Shown here piece after piece: positions 22,901 through 34,309 of a stretch of 64,000 nucleotides of DNA. Numbering within the stretch: the first letter of the stretch is position 1; each line of letters opens with the position of its first letter. The stretch covers positions 104,016 through 168,015 of the forward strand of contig DF237087.1 in assembly GCA_000708835.1 (NCBI GenBank), in the 5' to 3' direction. Source of the stretch: Klebsormidium nitens (Eukaryota > Streptophyta > Klebsormidiophyceae > Klebsormidiales > Klebsormidiaceae). The notes under the pieces are model-generated. The model made no database searches and was not told the DNA's origin. It was given only the letters and a program-made list of their open reading frames with translations. A program made the position numbers and the translations under genes.

Positions 22901-25900
22901 TTTCGTTGGCCAATGTATCCAGCTAGCGTCTTGCCGCCAGTGCGCTCACTTGGAACGTCTCGTCTCCTTTTACAGTAAAGCTGCTGATGATTGGTGGAGT
23001 CGAGAGCAATCCCGGACCTGCATCAGATGAGATGAGCCCGGACAGGGCCAGCCCGGCAGCGCCTGGCGGGCCCATCCCAGAAGATGACGTCAGCGCCGCT
23101 CGAGCTGCTCCCCAGCTGCCGTCCCTTGAGGTGAGCGAGCTTGAAGAGCCCCCATGTGACGGATTTTTTGCGCTTCTCCCCTTAACTGCCATAAGCTAAG
23201 GCCATCAGGGCAGAGAACAAGCGGGCCCTCCACCATAAGCTACAGCCAGATAACAAGCAGTCGCTTTTCAGTCAGACCTCCCAGAAAGGCCGAGTCGCTT
23301 TGTCAATCGTAAGTTTGTAAGTGTCTGCCATAGCCCCGAGCAGATTATTTGCTTGGCTTGGAAGCATTGAAGTATAGAACAGCCAGTGCAAATTGTCTGC
23401 CGGCCATGCCAACCGTTTCCTTGTGAGTGACAGCATGAGCTAGACAATTTGCAAGGCTTGGAAGCTCTTCAAGTATAGAACGGCCAGTGCAAATTGACTG
23501 CCCGCCATGCTGATCGTTCTTTCTCTGGAAGTCATAGCACGATCCAGATATTGACTGGCGGTCATGCCGGGTTGAAACATAAGCTTGTAAGTGACCGCAA
23601 AAGCTGCTTCTTTGCACCGCTTTGAAGCTCCAGAAATTGGAGCGGTCTGTTGCAATGAGTCTTGCGACCAGTCCATCTGCGTTTCACCCAAGATTGCACG
23701 TTTGATTACAGGACCTGATTGCCGAGGCACTGGAGGAAGCCCGGGAGAAAGATGGAGCGGGAGACGGGGGGGAGAGGCTCCTCAAGAGCACAGACAAGGC
23801 CAGCCGGCGCAGGTCGCGGAGGATCGATGACGATCCGGAGGAGGAAGGTCCGCAGTCTTTGCAAAGACGCAGGGTGGTTTTCCTTGAGGACGATGACGAG
23901 GAAGACGGTGGGGAAGTTCCGACGGCCCCGCCTCCTTCAACTGCGGAGGGACGCGAAGCTGAACCTACACAGGTGTGCTTTCCCCTTACATTTCTGCCTT
24001 TGAGCAGAAGTTTCTTGTGATTAGCGTCCGGGCAAGATTCCAAAATTGGAGCACGACCGTCTCTTGGGGCGCAGTCGCCGTACTCCTAAGTAGTACTGCA
24101 TGCACAGCCGCTCGCAAGCTCTTTTCGAAGTAGTATGAAGACCGTACTCTCGCTCGCCGCACAAGAAGTCTGTTGGGGCCTGTTTCGAGTGTCTTATTAC
24201 ACTCATATTGCTCTTGAATGCAGCCACCGGCGTCAGCTGCTGGCGGATCGGGGATGGTCGGTGGCCAGAAACGGTCTTCAGACTGGAGGAGCCCCATGGT
24301 CAACTCCAGAGCTGGTGCCAAGCCCAGATCGGGAGCTCCCAGGGAGGTGAGTAGGACCAATTGTCGTGCTGCGTCACTTTCGAGAGCAAATTATGCACGT
24401 GATGACTCTCTTGCTCCAACCGTGGTCGGATGCACTGTGCACATGCTCGTGCAAACGAGCATGTCGAATGCGGGTTGAATTTGGCTGGTTCTGACAGGCG
24501 GTTTGCCCAAACTAAGGCACGTTGGGGTTGCTGTAGGCTGGTTCGGAGCCGTTCCAACTCGATGCTGCACACGGTCAGGCCCCCAACCCGACGGCAGCCG
24601 GTGAGGAGGCAGAGGAGCTGACGCCGGCGGGCACCCTGGAGGCGGAGCCGACGCCGGCGGACAGACTGGAGGAGGAGCCGGTGCCACCGGATGAGGTAAT
24701 GTCTGCTGACTATCAGAGTTTGCGCTTATAGCAAGTGTGAGCACGATAGGCCAGAGCTGGGCCATAAACGTTACTTAGGAGAATCGGACAACCCAAATTG
24801 AGCACGTTATGGGTTGCACTACCAAGTTCACCGGCCGCTTTGCGCTCTCCAAGCCGCTCAGCAAGGAAGAGCGCGAAACTCTCCTGGCAATACAGCTGCA
24901 CCGTCATATCGAGGGCTCGCTGCCCCCGTACAAGGTCGCAGGAGAATTCGACGTGGCCCTCATTCATGATGACAAGCCTTCTTGTCAGTGCTCGAGATGT
25001 TTCGGGGCTGGTCCGTGTCCATCTTTTCCCCGCTATTGCCAATGGACGCTTTCTCCGAATGGCCGTGCTCTCGTGTGGGACGGAGGGGAGAAGTTCTATT
25101 GCTACCTGGGCTGGTTGAAGTATCTGATGTCACACTTTTTTCTGCCTTGGGGAGTGCAACTGAAGGGGACTGTCAAATGGCGTGGCGATGATAAGAGTGA
25201 TCGTGGCGTGATTGAGATTCATGATAACGCGATCAGTGCGCATGCCATCCCTTGACGATGTGGAGGGTCTTGGCATGTGACTTCTGCGGCGTGCCTTACC
25301 TTGCTGACCTCTTCGTGTGAGTGTAGTTTCCGTGTTCCGCTGTGGTTGGACATTCCGTGTTTTCCCTTGATATAACCAACGGGTCATCTCTTCTTTGTGT
25401 GGGGGCCTTTTGACTATTCTGAGGGGGTTTCGTGACGATTGCTCATCTTTTGCCCCGTGTCTATCATTGCAGGAGGATAGGGGCCGGCCCGTCGAACGAA
25501 GCGCAGAAGAACGGGCTGCGCAGCGAATGTCAACGTCCGTCGGCCCTGGAGCGCATAAGGGCAAGCATGCTGCCAAAAAGAAGCGCAAGTGAGTTCGTCT
25601 GATCCTCCTTTCGGCCTGTGTTCCTGTTGGCCTCCTTAAAGGCTGTTGATTGCCCTACGTGTAGCAGAACCGCGTTCTGAGATAACGGTAAGTGTTCTGA
25701 AAGAAGGCGTGGCTCCTTTAACGATGTTTCTAAGTCCGTGTTCACGTCCGATGAGACTATAAGGCCAGGAACCGTGTTCGGTTATGATAGTGCAAACCCT
25801 GACGACCATGCCAATCCTTGCCTCCGAGCAGATTCTTTGCACGGTTTTTTGAGTCTCTTAGTAAAGACCAGTGGGTGCAATTTGTCTGGTGACCATGCCG

Positions 25901-28900
25901 GCCGGTTTGGACGACATCTTGTAAGTGACGGTAGCGATCAAGCAGATAATTTGCACGGTTTTTGAATCTATAAGTAAAGACCAGTGGGTGCAAATTGTCT
26001 GGCGGCCATGCCGACCTGTTTCCGGCTCCCAAGTTGTAATTGAACGCATGAACGAGTCAATCTGCCTGGCTCGGAAGCACTAAAGTATAGAAGAGTAGGT
26101 GCAGATTGTCTGGCGGCCACTCCGACCTGTTCTTCAACGGCAAGTATCAGTCAACGGGTTGTGTCAACTCTGTTTATGCAACTTCTCGTCTGAGTCCGAG
26201 TCCGCCCTCCATTTGCAGGAAGAAAGCGCAGCCTGCTGCCAACGTGGACCGGGAAGCAGCAGCAGAGGCCGTTGCATCCCACCGACGGACTTTGGAGAGT
26301 CTCACCAGGGTTGCAGGGGTTGCCACAGTGTCCGCTGCCGGTCAGGGCGCTGGGCAACCCCCGAGGCACCAGACGGACATGCGCGACTTTGCTCCGCTGC
26401 CGCCAACTACTCCAACGGTAAGGATGCAAAGCTTGTGCAGGGATTGATCAGACCGTTGACCAGTGCTCACGAAGTGCCATTGCGCCTTTGCAAACTTGGA
26501 TGTACAAACTATGCAGACGCGACACCTTATGCGACATTCATTTGATGTGTCTGATCGATGTGTCCAATCGACTCTGGAGCAGATACACAGCGTTGAACTC
26601 TGATCCGGTTTGCTTTTTGGCACCTAGCTTTGGCCTTTAGCTTTGGCCTTTAGCTTTGGCAGACACAAAAAGAGGAGGCAGGGGCCGTCGGGGCTGATGA
26701 TTGAACAGTGTATTCCGGCTAGCCACCAAATGCTCCCCTTGCTTGCTTTCATCTACCGAATGTTGAGTTTGCAGCTTCGTTCTAAACGATGGATTCTCGT
26801 GTGCAGCCTTTGGTGACTGCCGCTCCGATTCCGAACGTGGGTGAGCTCCACATACGTGTGCAAGAGAAGTGGGCAGCGGACGCGGCCGCCGCGCAAGCAG
26901 AAAGGCTCAAGGTGTACGGACGTCAGCGTCCCCTCGGTCAGCACACCCGGCCGGTTGGAAACGAGCAACCCGTAGCGGACCAGGCCCCCTCTGAGCCCCT
27001 CTCCAACCCAAACCAGTCCCCACAGTCCCCTCAGCCCACTCAGCCCCTCGCACCTTCGGATCAGCCGTCGGCATGTGCAATTGAGGAGCCTTCTGCAGCG
27101 GATGATCAGCCCAACTCTCCGGGCCAGTTCCCTACAGAGCCCTCGAGCCAGCCCTCTAGCCAGCCCTCTGCTCCAGACGCCCCTCTTTCGCTGCCTGCTC
27201 TGGAAGACGAGCCCGGAGCGCCGGATCAGCCAGGCCTCCCCGTGGACCAGCCCACCATTGGAGGCGGAATGCGAGACGGGCGTCCGGGCGGCGCTTCGGA
27301 CCAGCCGGGTCCTGCCCTGGGGGAGCCCGTCGCGGCCGGGCTTGAGCAGCCCTCTACTGGTGACGAGCGCCCTGCAGCGGACAAGCCCGACCCGCCCGAC
27401 CAGCCCAACCAGCCCGACCAGTCTGAGGTACGCATACTTAGGGATTACTTGCTCCATAAAAAGCACACATCTGGACTCTACCATGGAATCCCCAACAAAA
27501 AGCACCTTTTGCCGGGCATCCGGAGTCAGCTTTGAGGGGCGTCAGGCAGCCGTTCGAATGTTGCGACCTGGACAGCCCTTGGCTCTTGTTAGAGACTGCG
27601 ACAACGAGCACGATCCTCATGCTATTGCCATTTATACTGGGGACGAGCAGTGGCTGTCGCTAGGATACATAGGTCGAGACACCAATCGGAGCCAGGCCTT
27701 TGAATTGCTTCTTGCTGGGCAGACATTGCCCGCTGTAGTGCACAGTGTTGGCCAGGGTTATTCGGGATTCTGGGGTTTTACTTTGCGCGTCTGACTAGTT
27801 TGAAGCTTGACTTCCTGAAGCTCGACCGCTCACGTTGATTTCCTTTCCGACGGCCCAACTTTCATCGTGTACCATGCTTTTTGATTGGAGTTTAAGACCA
27901 GTCACGTTGATCTGTAGAACAAGATCTGATGAAGTGCCACTGTGTTTGTTGCTTCGACCTGCGTTCATGTCGAATCATTTCTGACATCTGATCCGCTCTC
28001 TTTCTTGCAGGCGGAGGAAATGGGCCCATGCGATGCGCGCTGGTGTTCCAAGCTGGTCGCGGCGCTCGAGCACATGCAAGCTAACGGGCACAAGATCGCT
28101 GTGGCAAAGGACGTCCACGCTGCTGGCGCGAAGTCGTTCTCGAGCTTCAAGGACTTGGAGTCCCTGGTTGCGTATCGCAAGCAGCTCGGCAGCAGAGCTT
28201 TCCTCAACGAGGTCATCCTCGATGAGGCATGCTGGCGCATCTACTTCGACTTTGACTACAAGGGCGCGGCTGAGGACCCCGACGACTTTAGCAGGCGGCT
28301 TGCCAGCTTCCACCAAGTCAGGGACCAGTTCTTGAGCTCGGTCCTGCACGTCTCTCCGGCGGCCGCCAGCTTCCAATCGAGCGAGGCACACGGCCCCATT
28401 CCCTCGGGGAGTGGCTTTAAGTACAGTGTCCACGAAGTGCTGCGGGGCTACCATCTGAAGGGGTTAGAGGCGAGGAGGGCGTTCGGAAAGGCGTTCGAGA
28501 GCTTTCTTAACGACCCCCCGGACGATCTAAAAGTGAGCGTAGAGCTGCTTAGGAAGGACGGCGGCTCCGACTACCTCTGGGACGCTTCCGTTTATAGCAA
28601 GAACCGGTGCTTCAGGATGCTCCACTCCTCAAAGCTTGGGGACCCTTTCCGCTCTCTCGTTCCCTCAGAAGGCAGCTCCCCCAAACTCGCCGACCACCTG
28701 GTTTGTCTCTACTCGGAGGAGGAGCTGCTAATCTCCACGGAGCTTGATGATGCTGGCCTCCTCAATCCGTGGGCGTCCCCCCAAACGGCAGCCCCTGCCG
28801 CCCCTGTCCCCACCTCCCGTCAAGGAGCCTTCCGGGAGAGGGCTCTGGACATTGACGAAGCGTCTACTTCACGGGGGCTGGAAGAGGGCCTCAGCGAGCA

Positions 28901-31900
28901 GGAGGAGCGCATCCTCCTCGGTCGCTACCAGGAGGACCACCCAGGTGCGGAGGTCGACCGGGTGGTGCAGGAGCGGCCGGGGCTGTTCTTCGTGCACTTC
29001 CGCGCCCCCGAACCGACGTGCTGCATCGCGGGCAGGCGCCACTCTTCCTTGGGCAACCAGAACCCGTACCTGATCTATAAACGGAACGAGCCGCGGGTGG
29101 CCCGCTACCAGTGTTTCGCGAATAGCTGCAGGTAGGTTGACTCTCGAAGTCCTTCAGGATGGAAACGTATCAAAACAAGTACTGCTTTGCAGGATGTGGA
29201 AGTTGGGCACTCGGAATGGTCGCTCCATTGAGCCTTTGGACGCTTCGCACCACTATGCTGGCCGACATTCGTCAGCGTAGCCTTGTTCAAGTAGGGGATA
29301 GTGACAAACCGTGGTTGAATGATCAGGCTGGGTTCATTTCGTTAGTATTCGTAGGCTCTCTTTCAAGCGGGAAACTGTCCAGACTCACGGGCCAGACAAT
29401 TTGCACCCACTTCTCTTTACTCTAGAGTTTCAAAGCCAAGCAAATAATCTGCTCCCCACAATCAATTACAAGTTCTGGTTTGATTTGAAAGTTCAACCGA
29501 CTTTGTGTCCAAGACAATATGCATCTACTTCTCTTTACTTTAGAGTTCCAAAGCCAGGCAAATAATCTGCTCCCTGCAATCAGTTACAGACTTTGTTCGG
29601 TTTTCGAACCGGCTTGTGGGGGGCTTTTGAAAGCTGCCACCGGCTGTGGCTCTTTTGGCTCTTCTGCTTTTCGCCATCAACGAGAGTGTGGTGAGATTGT
29701 CGCCCAGGAGATCTGTCAACCTGCGCGCATTTCACATTAAGGCAAAAGTCGTGAGCATGCTTTACTCCGTTTGTGCAGGGGCGAGTGCCGTGTGCTGCCT
29801 CTGGACATGCAGACCATCTTCGGCTGGACGGAGGACTACGAGGACAACATGCGCATGCAGCCCTATCCAGTCTTCGGGCTCGAGAGGGTCCAGAAGCGGA
29901 CCATCCTGGTCTCGGCCAAGAAAGGGGTTGGAAAGTCCAAGGCTTTCATCAAGTGGCTGATTGAGATGGTCAAGAAGAACCCGGAACTCTCTTTCATTCT
30001 GATCGGAGCCAATATCTCCCTCTCTCGCAAGTACTACCAGGATCTTGTTGATGCGGGCATCGAAGGCGTGGTGCTTTACCAGGAGGCGCCGCCTGGAAAG
30101 ATTGAGGCGGCGCGCGTTGTCTGCTGCATCAACAGCATCCACAGAGTCCGTGCTGGCATGGACATAGTCGGTATGGACGAGATGGACATGGTGCTCACGA
30201 ATCTCAACTCGGAGGTGATGAGCAAGCGGAAGCAGGTGCTGTCGTGCTTGGAGGCGGACGTGGCATCGGCCCGGGTCGTCATCGGCATGGACGCCAACAT
30301 CGACTGCGCGCGGGTGATGGAGTACCTGTTCATGGTGCGTCCGGATGCGGCCCTCTACACCATTCGGAACACTGGGCTTTACCCCGCCTCGAGACGTGCG
30401 ACCATTCGGATCTTCCCACCCGAAAGCTCCATGCTGGCCTGCGTCGACACCGCAGCACGAGATGTCCTCGATCGTGTGGCACGAGGCGTGAAAGTTGTGG
30501 TGAGCCCCATAGTCCGAGGTAGCCCTTCCGTTGACAAAGTTGGAACTCTGTTTCGCTGCTACCCCCCTTCTCTGCTGCTAACCAGCCTCCTAACCAGCTC
30601 TTTGCTGCTAACCAGCCTCCTAACTAGCTGTTTGCTGCTAACCAGCAAGCTAACCAGCTGTTCTGCTGCTAACCGGCCAGGCTTTTGCTACGAATCCTCT
30701 ATTTTATCGTGAACCAACTGCTTACACTGGAATTGCTTCTAACCCTCGGACTGGGTTGGCTTCAAAGACGTCAAAGAAGGCGTTCAAAGCTGCCCATGCC
30801 GCAGTTGCATGGTCCTGGTCTTGGCTGTTGGGTTTGAAATCGTGTGGTTCGACTAGACGTTTTGACTCACGAGATCTGGCCAGCTACATGAGTCGAAAGG
30901 GAAAATCAAAGCACAGAGTTGCGCCACGCAGTCGACTCTTGACAACTTGAGTTCCTAACACTGAGTTCCCTTGTCCAATGCAGAGCCCGTCCACGACTAA
31001 GCGGTACGTCAAGCATCTCGAGCACTTCTTTCTGGAGGAGAACAAGCCGTCTAAATCAGACCGGCAGGGCATATTCCTTCACGCCGACAAGAAGTCCAAG
31101 GAGGACGAGGACTTCTTTCGTCGGGCAATGGCCGACCCCGACAAATACCTTGAGGCTGACTGTGTGGCCTTCTCTCCCAAGTTGGGGCCTGGTGTCTCGA
31201 AGGAGAGGGCTTATGCGGAGGAGACTGTCGCTTTTGCTCTGAACAGTCTGCACGGCCCCACCGTCGAGACCTTGCTTCAGCAGCACGCCCGTTTTCGCAC
31301 GGTTACCGATTCAACTATCTATTACAAGCAGATTGTTTCCCCCGTTGTTGACCTGCCAAAGACCACAGAGCACGTGTTTCTAGCAATTGAGCGTGATGAT
31401 AAGCAGCTTGCAAAGATGCTTGGAGACGTTGCTAGCCTGGATTTTCTAGAGGGTTCCCGAGCTGTCTGTGATCGCTCGTCCGCCAGCTGCGTGCTCTATG
31501 CAAACAATATCCTGGCAAAGGTGGAGAGCTATATCCAGTATATCCCGAAGCTGAAGGCGGACCTGGAAAGGCAAGGGTTCCAAGTGTCGATCGAGTATAT
31601 CGAACCTCAGGTAAGAGCTTGATGAACCCGAGGAAACCAAACCCGGGTTGCAGCTAGGCGCTCTTGTTGGCAGACAGTCTGTTGCACGCCCACTGATTCC
31701 TTCTGCTTGAGAGTGTTCTTGAAGCTTCTGAAGCGTGCTTGATGTAGCCTGCTTCAGTGCCTGCTCTGCTCGAATGCCTGATTGCTTGCATGTCTTGGGC
31801 GGAATGCATCTATATCTTTTGTCAGTATTGCGTACCTTTTGGCTTCAAGTCAGTCCGCTTTTGAAAACTGTCTGATCCATCTCAATCCAATTTCAGGTAA

Positions 31901-33125
31901 AGGGCGCCCCTCCTTCGGAGATACCTCCTGGTTTTGACGAGGGAGACAACCTCATAAGCGACGAGGCCTGGCGGGAGAAGTACGTCATCACTTCTGGCGC
32001 ATATGTGGAGCTGGTCGAGAAGGACGAAGATCCGAGAGAAGACCTGGACGAGAGACAGAAGGTGCAGAAGTACTTATACGAAATGATTCGGTTTTACAAG
32101 GTTGACCCACGCCGTGTCGATCACGCCTTCTACGGCCTATATTGTGCGGACTCCGAGGACGTGAAGGCAACCAAGCAACAGTACGTCAACTATCTTATGT
32201 AAGTCCACAATCCGTCCGCTCGGAGAATTATCTGTAAGCAAACTGGCACTATGCTTGGTCGGCTTTTGCTCTCCGTAGCCAATCAGTGTTCAGTTTAGAG
32301 TCATTCTTTTTTGGGACTTGATTGTTGACCAGGCAGATCGGAATAAAGCTCACATTGTACGTCGCTCAAGCTTGAGCCCTTCAACCTGCACGCATTGCGT
32401 TTTTCGATCTTTCCTGTTTCCGTGTCGATACTCGTGAAGCGAGTCAAGGAGCTGCGTAGAGAGTGTAGTACGCAAACGGTCTTTTCATCCTCTTGCAACC
32501 TTTGCAGTGCGCCACCAGTTTGCGGATCTTGCTTTTAAGGGTGATACTACAGAGCCCTTCTCTTCTTTGCAGCTTCCGAGGGAACCGATTTGACGACCTT
32601 GCAATGGGGCTCGACACCGCTCTTCTGAAGGCCGACAGGGAGGGCGTGACCCAGGAGTATGTGAAGGAGGTCCGCAAGCCCGAAAACCGCGTGCTTTTTG
32701 CTGTGCGTGTGTTGGCGTCGCTGCAGGGTTGCAACGAGCCTGAGCTCGACCACGAGGCAGAGCGGTGGGAAGTGTCGGAGGAACGGGTACAAGCAGCATA
32801 CGTAAAGTATATCGGGGTCAGCGAGCAGCGGCGGAAGACCATATTCAACATGTACAACTTCGTGCAACAGACGAAAAGAGCTTCGAAGTCGAAGAACGGG
32901 AAAGAAAGCAAGCATTGGGGCCAGAAGCGCAATGCTGTATTGAACGTTCTCTTTGCAGGTCTGGGAATTAGAATGGAGGAAAGGGGAAGAAAGAGCAATG
33001 GAATATACCGATCTCCCCACGTGCTTACGCCTGGACCATGGAAGGAGGTGCACTCACGGTATGGCGTGCTACCCGAGAGGCAGTTTGATAGGTCTGAGGA
33101 GGTTTGTATGATCGTACCACGGTAG
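19935..33125 (+). CDS. G2: header + AEP primase (UL52-type zinc motif) + OBP-type SF2 helicase
   Basis: Seventeen exons join without a phase conflict to about 2032 residues: 19935-20225, 20724-21240, 21910-22056, 22197-22316, 22751-22816, 22976-23130, 23712-23972, 24224-24346, 24537-24695, 25473-25588, 26219-26417, 26807-27427, 28011-29131, 29779-30499, 30984-31610, 31897-32198 and 32573-33125. Residues 1-925 are the header (MARTRPPGRTKSDH, GRF-like knuckle about 270-318, coiled coil, 2A-like motif about 383-395, then low-complexity acidic and Pro/Gln-rich parts). About 926-1299 is a primase: WRIYFDFDYKG (metal-binding DxD), KYSVHEVLRGYH, DASVYSKNRCFRMLHSSKLG, and CCIAGRRHSSLGNQNPY...YQCFANSC. 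About 1300-1740 is a helicase: SAKKGVGKSKA (Walker A), CCINSIHR, VGMDEMDMV (motif II), VVIGMDANI, AFSPKLGPGVS, LLQQHARFRTV. Such pairs act in viral and plasmid-like DNA replication. A separate primase gene starting at ATG 26789 is the alternative. Confidence 0.8.
20455..20640 (+). repeat. Hairpin repeat array A (2 units), G2 intron 1
   Basis: Each unit has inverted arms of the type AGATTATTTGC(T/A) and (A)GTGCAAATTGACTG around GTATAGAA, then GCCATGCC-like sequence and CTTGTAACTGA before the next unit. Confidence 0.75.
21505..21780 (+). repeat. Hairpin repeat array B (3 units), G2 intron 2
   Basis: Three units: arms TTTATTTGCCTGGCTT and GCCAGTGCAAATTGTCTTG around AAGTATAGA; spacing about 90-110 bases; same orientation as array A. 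Confidence 0.75.
22365..22545. repeat. Degenerate GCATCAGT-rich stretch
   Basis: About ten scattered GCATCA(G/C)(T/C) words in a G2 intron. Simple repeat; no other signal. Confidence 0.5.
22981..23019 (+). other. 2A-like motif of G2
   Basis: Encodes LLMIGGVESNPGP at the start of the 22976-23130 exon. Differs from 2A consensus only at the Asp position (Gly). Confidence 0.65.
23335..23560 (+). repeat. Hairpin repeat array C (2-3 units), G2 intron 6
   Basis: Units such as CAGATTATTTGCTTGGCTTG ... GCCAGTGCAAATTGTCTG around AAGTATAGAA, followed by GGCCATGCC. The preceding intron sequence (23131-23330) resembles that before array A (20226-20430). Confidence 0.75.
24809..25255 (+). CDS. 148-residue protein nested in a G2 intron
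   Basis: Intronless ORF on the same strand as G2, between exons ending 24695 and starting 25473. Start ATG 24809, stop 25255. The N-terminus (GCTTKFTGRFALSKPLSKEE) and the C-terminal half (WDGGEKFYCYLGWLKYL, PWGVQLKGTVKWRGDD, DRGVIEIHDNAI) look like a small family of unknown function that I associate with bacteria, phages and large DNA viruses (pattern W-G-x-EKFY-x-Y-xx-WL, then PWG-x-x-L-x-G-x-V-x-W-x-G). The family link is from memory and no reaction can be named. A CQCSRCFGAGPC stretch could bind a metal. Promoter unknown. Confidence 0.65.
   Translation: MGCTTKFTGRFALSKPLSKEERETLLAIQLHRHIEGSLPPYKVAGEFDVALIHDDKPSCQCSRCFGAGPCPSFPRYCQWTLSPNGRALVWDGGEKFYCYLGWLKYLMSHFFLPWGVQLKGTVKWRGDDKSDRGVIEIHDNAISAHAIP
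25820..26125 (+). repeat. Hairpin repeat array D (3 units), G2 intron 10
   Basis: Units with arms CAGATAATTTGCACGG and TGGGTGCAAATTGTCTGG around AGTAAAGACC, then GGCCATGCCG; unit length about 110 bases. Confidence 0.8.
27483..27794 (+). CDS. HIRAN-domain protein nested in a G2 intron
   Basis: Intronless 103-residue ORF inside the G2 intron 27428-28010, same strand, start context ACCATGG at 27483. The protein is one HIRAN domain: GVSFEGRQAAVRML, GQPLALVRDCDNEHDPHAIA, LGYIGRDTNR and GFTLRV. HIRAN domains bind 3' single-stranded DNA ends in HLTF/Rad5-type helicases, and stand-alone versions are common in bacteria and phages. Here it is stand-alone, next to the primase exons of G2. It is not in frame with the G2 exon before it, so intron retention would not fuse them. 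Function in DNA repair or replication is inferred from the domain only. Confidence 0.8.
   Translation: MESPTKSTFCRASGVSFEGRQAAVRMLRPGQPLALVRDCDNEHDPHAIAIYTGDEQWLSLGYIGRDTNRSQAFELLLAGQTLPAVVHSVGQGYSGFWGFTLRV
29385..29600 (-). repeat. Hairpin repeat array E (2 units, reversed)
   Basis: Two units in reverse orientation to arrays A-D (CAGACAATTTGCACCC ... CAAGCAAATAATCTG; then TCAGTTACAGA), in the intron between the primase and helicase exons of G2. Confidence 0.75.
30574..30678. repeat. Tandem TGCTGCTAACCAGC repeat in G2 intron
   Basis: About four copies of a 31-base unit (CTGCTAACCAGCCTCCTAAC variants). Confidence 0.8.
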
Positions 33126-33755
33126 ACTTTAAATGCTGGTTGGAGTTGATTGAAGGATAAACTTCCGTGTAAAAGTCGTTTTGCGGCCACTTGTGTATGC
33201 TCATGCTCGGACCGGTTTCCGATGTGGCTCTTGCCGTCCACCACTTCCAAATGGCATTTAAGTACGGTTGCTTTGCACGGGCCACTCCGTAAGTAATTGA
33301 TCTATATCCGAATGCAATTTAGGGCTGACGAAATTAGCTACGACTGATGGAACCGCAGTGACATGCCAGCATGATGCCAGTCAATCTGCACTGGCCGTTT
33401 ATACTCCAGAGCTTCCAAGCCAGGTAATAATCTCGTTCACGCCATCAGTTACAAATTGAAAAAATACCGGCATGTCATGGTGCCAGTCAATTTGCACTGG
33501 CCTTCTATACCCCAGAGCTTCCAAGCCAAGCAAATAATCTTGTTCACGCCATCAGTTACAAATTATAAACATACTGGCATGTCATGGTGCCAGTCAATTT
33601 GCACTGGCCTTCTATACTCTAGAGCTTCCAAGCCAGGGCAAATAAACTGGTTCACGCGGTCAACTACAAGTTGAGAGTCGTGCAATTGTGCGCTGTGAGT
33701 TTGATCTGCGCAGCAATTGATTTTCCAGCCGTATTGTCAATAGAAGACTCTCAGC
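33126..33755 (-). repeat. 3' flank of G2 with hairpin repeat array F (3 units, reversed)
   Basis: 33126-33360 has no signal apart from the likely G2 3' UTR. At 33370-33675 there are three reversed units of about 108 bases (CAGTCAATTTGCACTGGCC ... AAGCAAATAATCTTG, with ATCAGTTACAAATT between them). Array F marks the left edge of the mobile-gene island. Confidence 0.7.
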
Positions 33756-34268
33756 ATGGACGTGATCCTTGACTTTCAGCCACGTGATCAGGTTGCTATT
33801 GCTGAAATGGATCGACGAACACTGGAGTCGGTGAGGCTTGCAATAATACGCACCCACACTGAGCTTGGCATCTTAAGTACTATGCTGGACGTTGGAACTT
33901 TAGCTGGCTCACGAGCCTTGTGTAGGCCGTTCAGCTTGAAGCACATATGTCGAAAGGTTGTACGTTCATTGAGAAACGAAGGTTTTGAGGCAAGTTGGGA
34001 TCGAACCAACCTTTTCGGGAGTCCGTATATGGTATATGTATCATGGACGAATGCGTTGAAACGAACCAAACGGACGAGAAAAGAACGTCGATCACATCGA
34101 AGTGAGAACGCCCCGCTTTTGAGTGATCACAGAATTCATGAGCTGGAAAGTGGATTGTTGCCGCCTTACGCTAGCCGTCTTTGGGATGAAAATTCCGAGG
34201 CCATGGATCTCAATCTCGATGCACTTGTCAACCCATCAAAGGTTCGTAAAGTGACCATCGTAGAGTGA
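33756..34268 (+). CDS. Unknown 170-residue protein of the virus-like island
   Basis: Intronless ORF from ATG 33756. The middle (SLKHICRKVVRSLRNEGFEA ... PYMVYVSW) has the form of a short helix plus strand seen in small uncharacterised proteins of large DNA viruses and virophages; this is a resemblance, not an assignment. A basic run (KRTKRTRKERR) follows, then an acidic tail. It is the first gene after array F and points the same way as the recombinase and the PrimPol-helicase. Confidence 0.5.
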   Translation: MDVILDFQPRDQVAIAEMDRRTLESVRLAIIRTHTELGILSTMLDVGTLAGSRALCRPFSLKHICRKVVRSLRNEGFEASWDRTNLFGSPYMVYVSWTNALKRTKRTRKERRSHRSENAPLLSDHRIHELESGLLPPYASRLWDENSEAMDLNLDALVNPSKVRKVTIVE

Positions 34269-34309
34269 ACCATGCAGCTTTCGAATTTGCTGTTGTACTG
34301 TTAAGATGC

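Noticed and set aside
27075-27482. Long open frame before the HIRAN start
   Set aside because: Out of frame with the G2 exon; Ser/Pro/Leu-rich shadow. The HIRAN start at 27483 is preferred.
26753-27505. 250-residue ORF on the minus strand
   Set aside because: Shadow of the Pro/Gln-rich G2 exon; open because of its biased composition.
33370-33675. CRISPR-like array
   Set aside because: Regular units, but the spacers between arms are themselves conserved and the genome is eukaryotic; these are hairpin tandem repeats.
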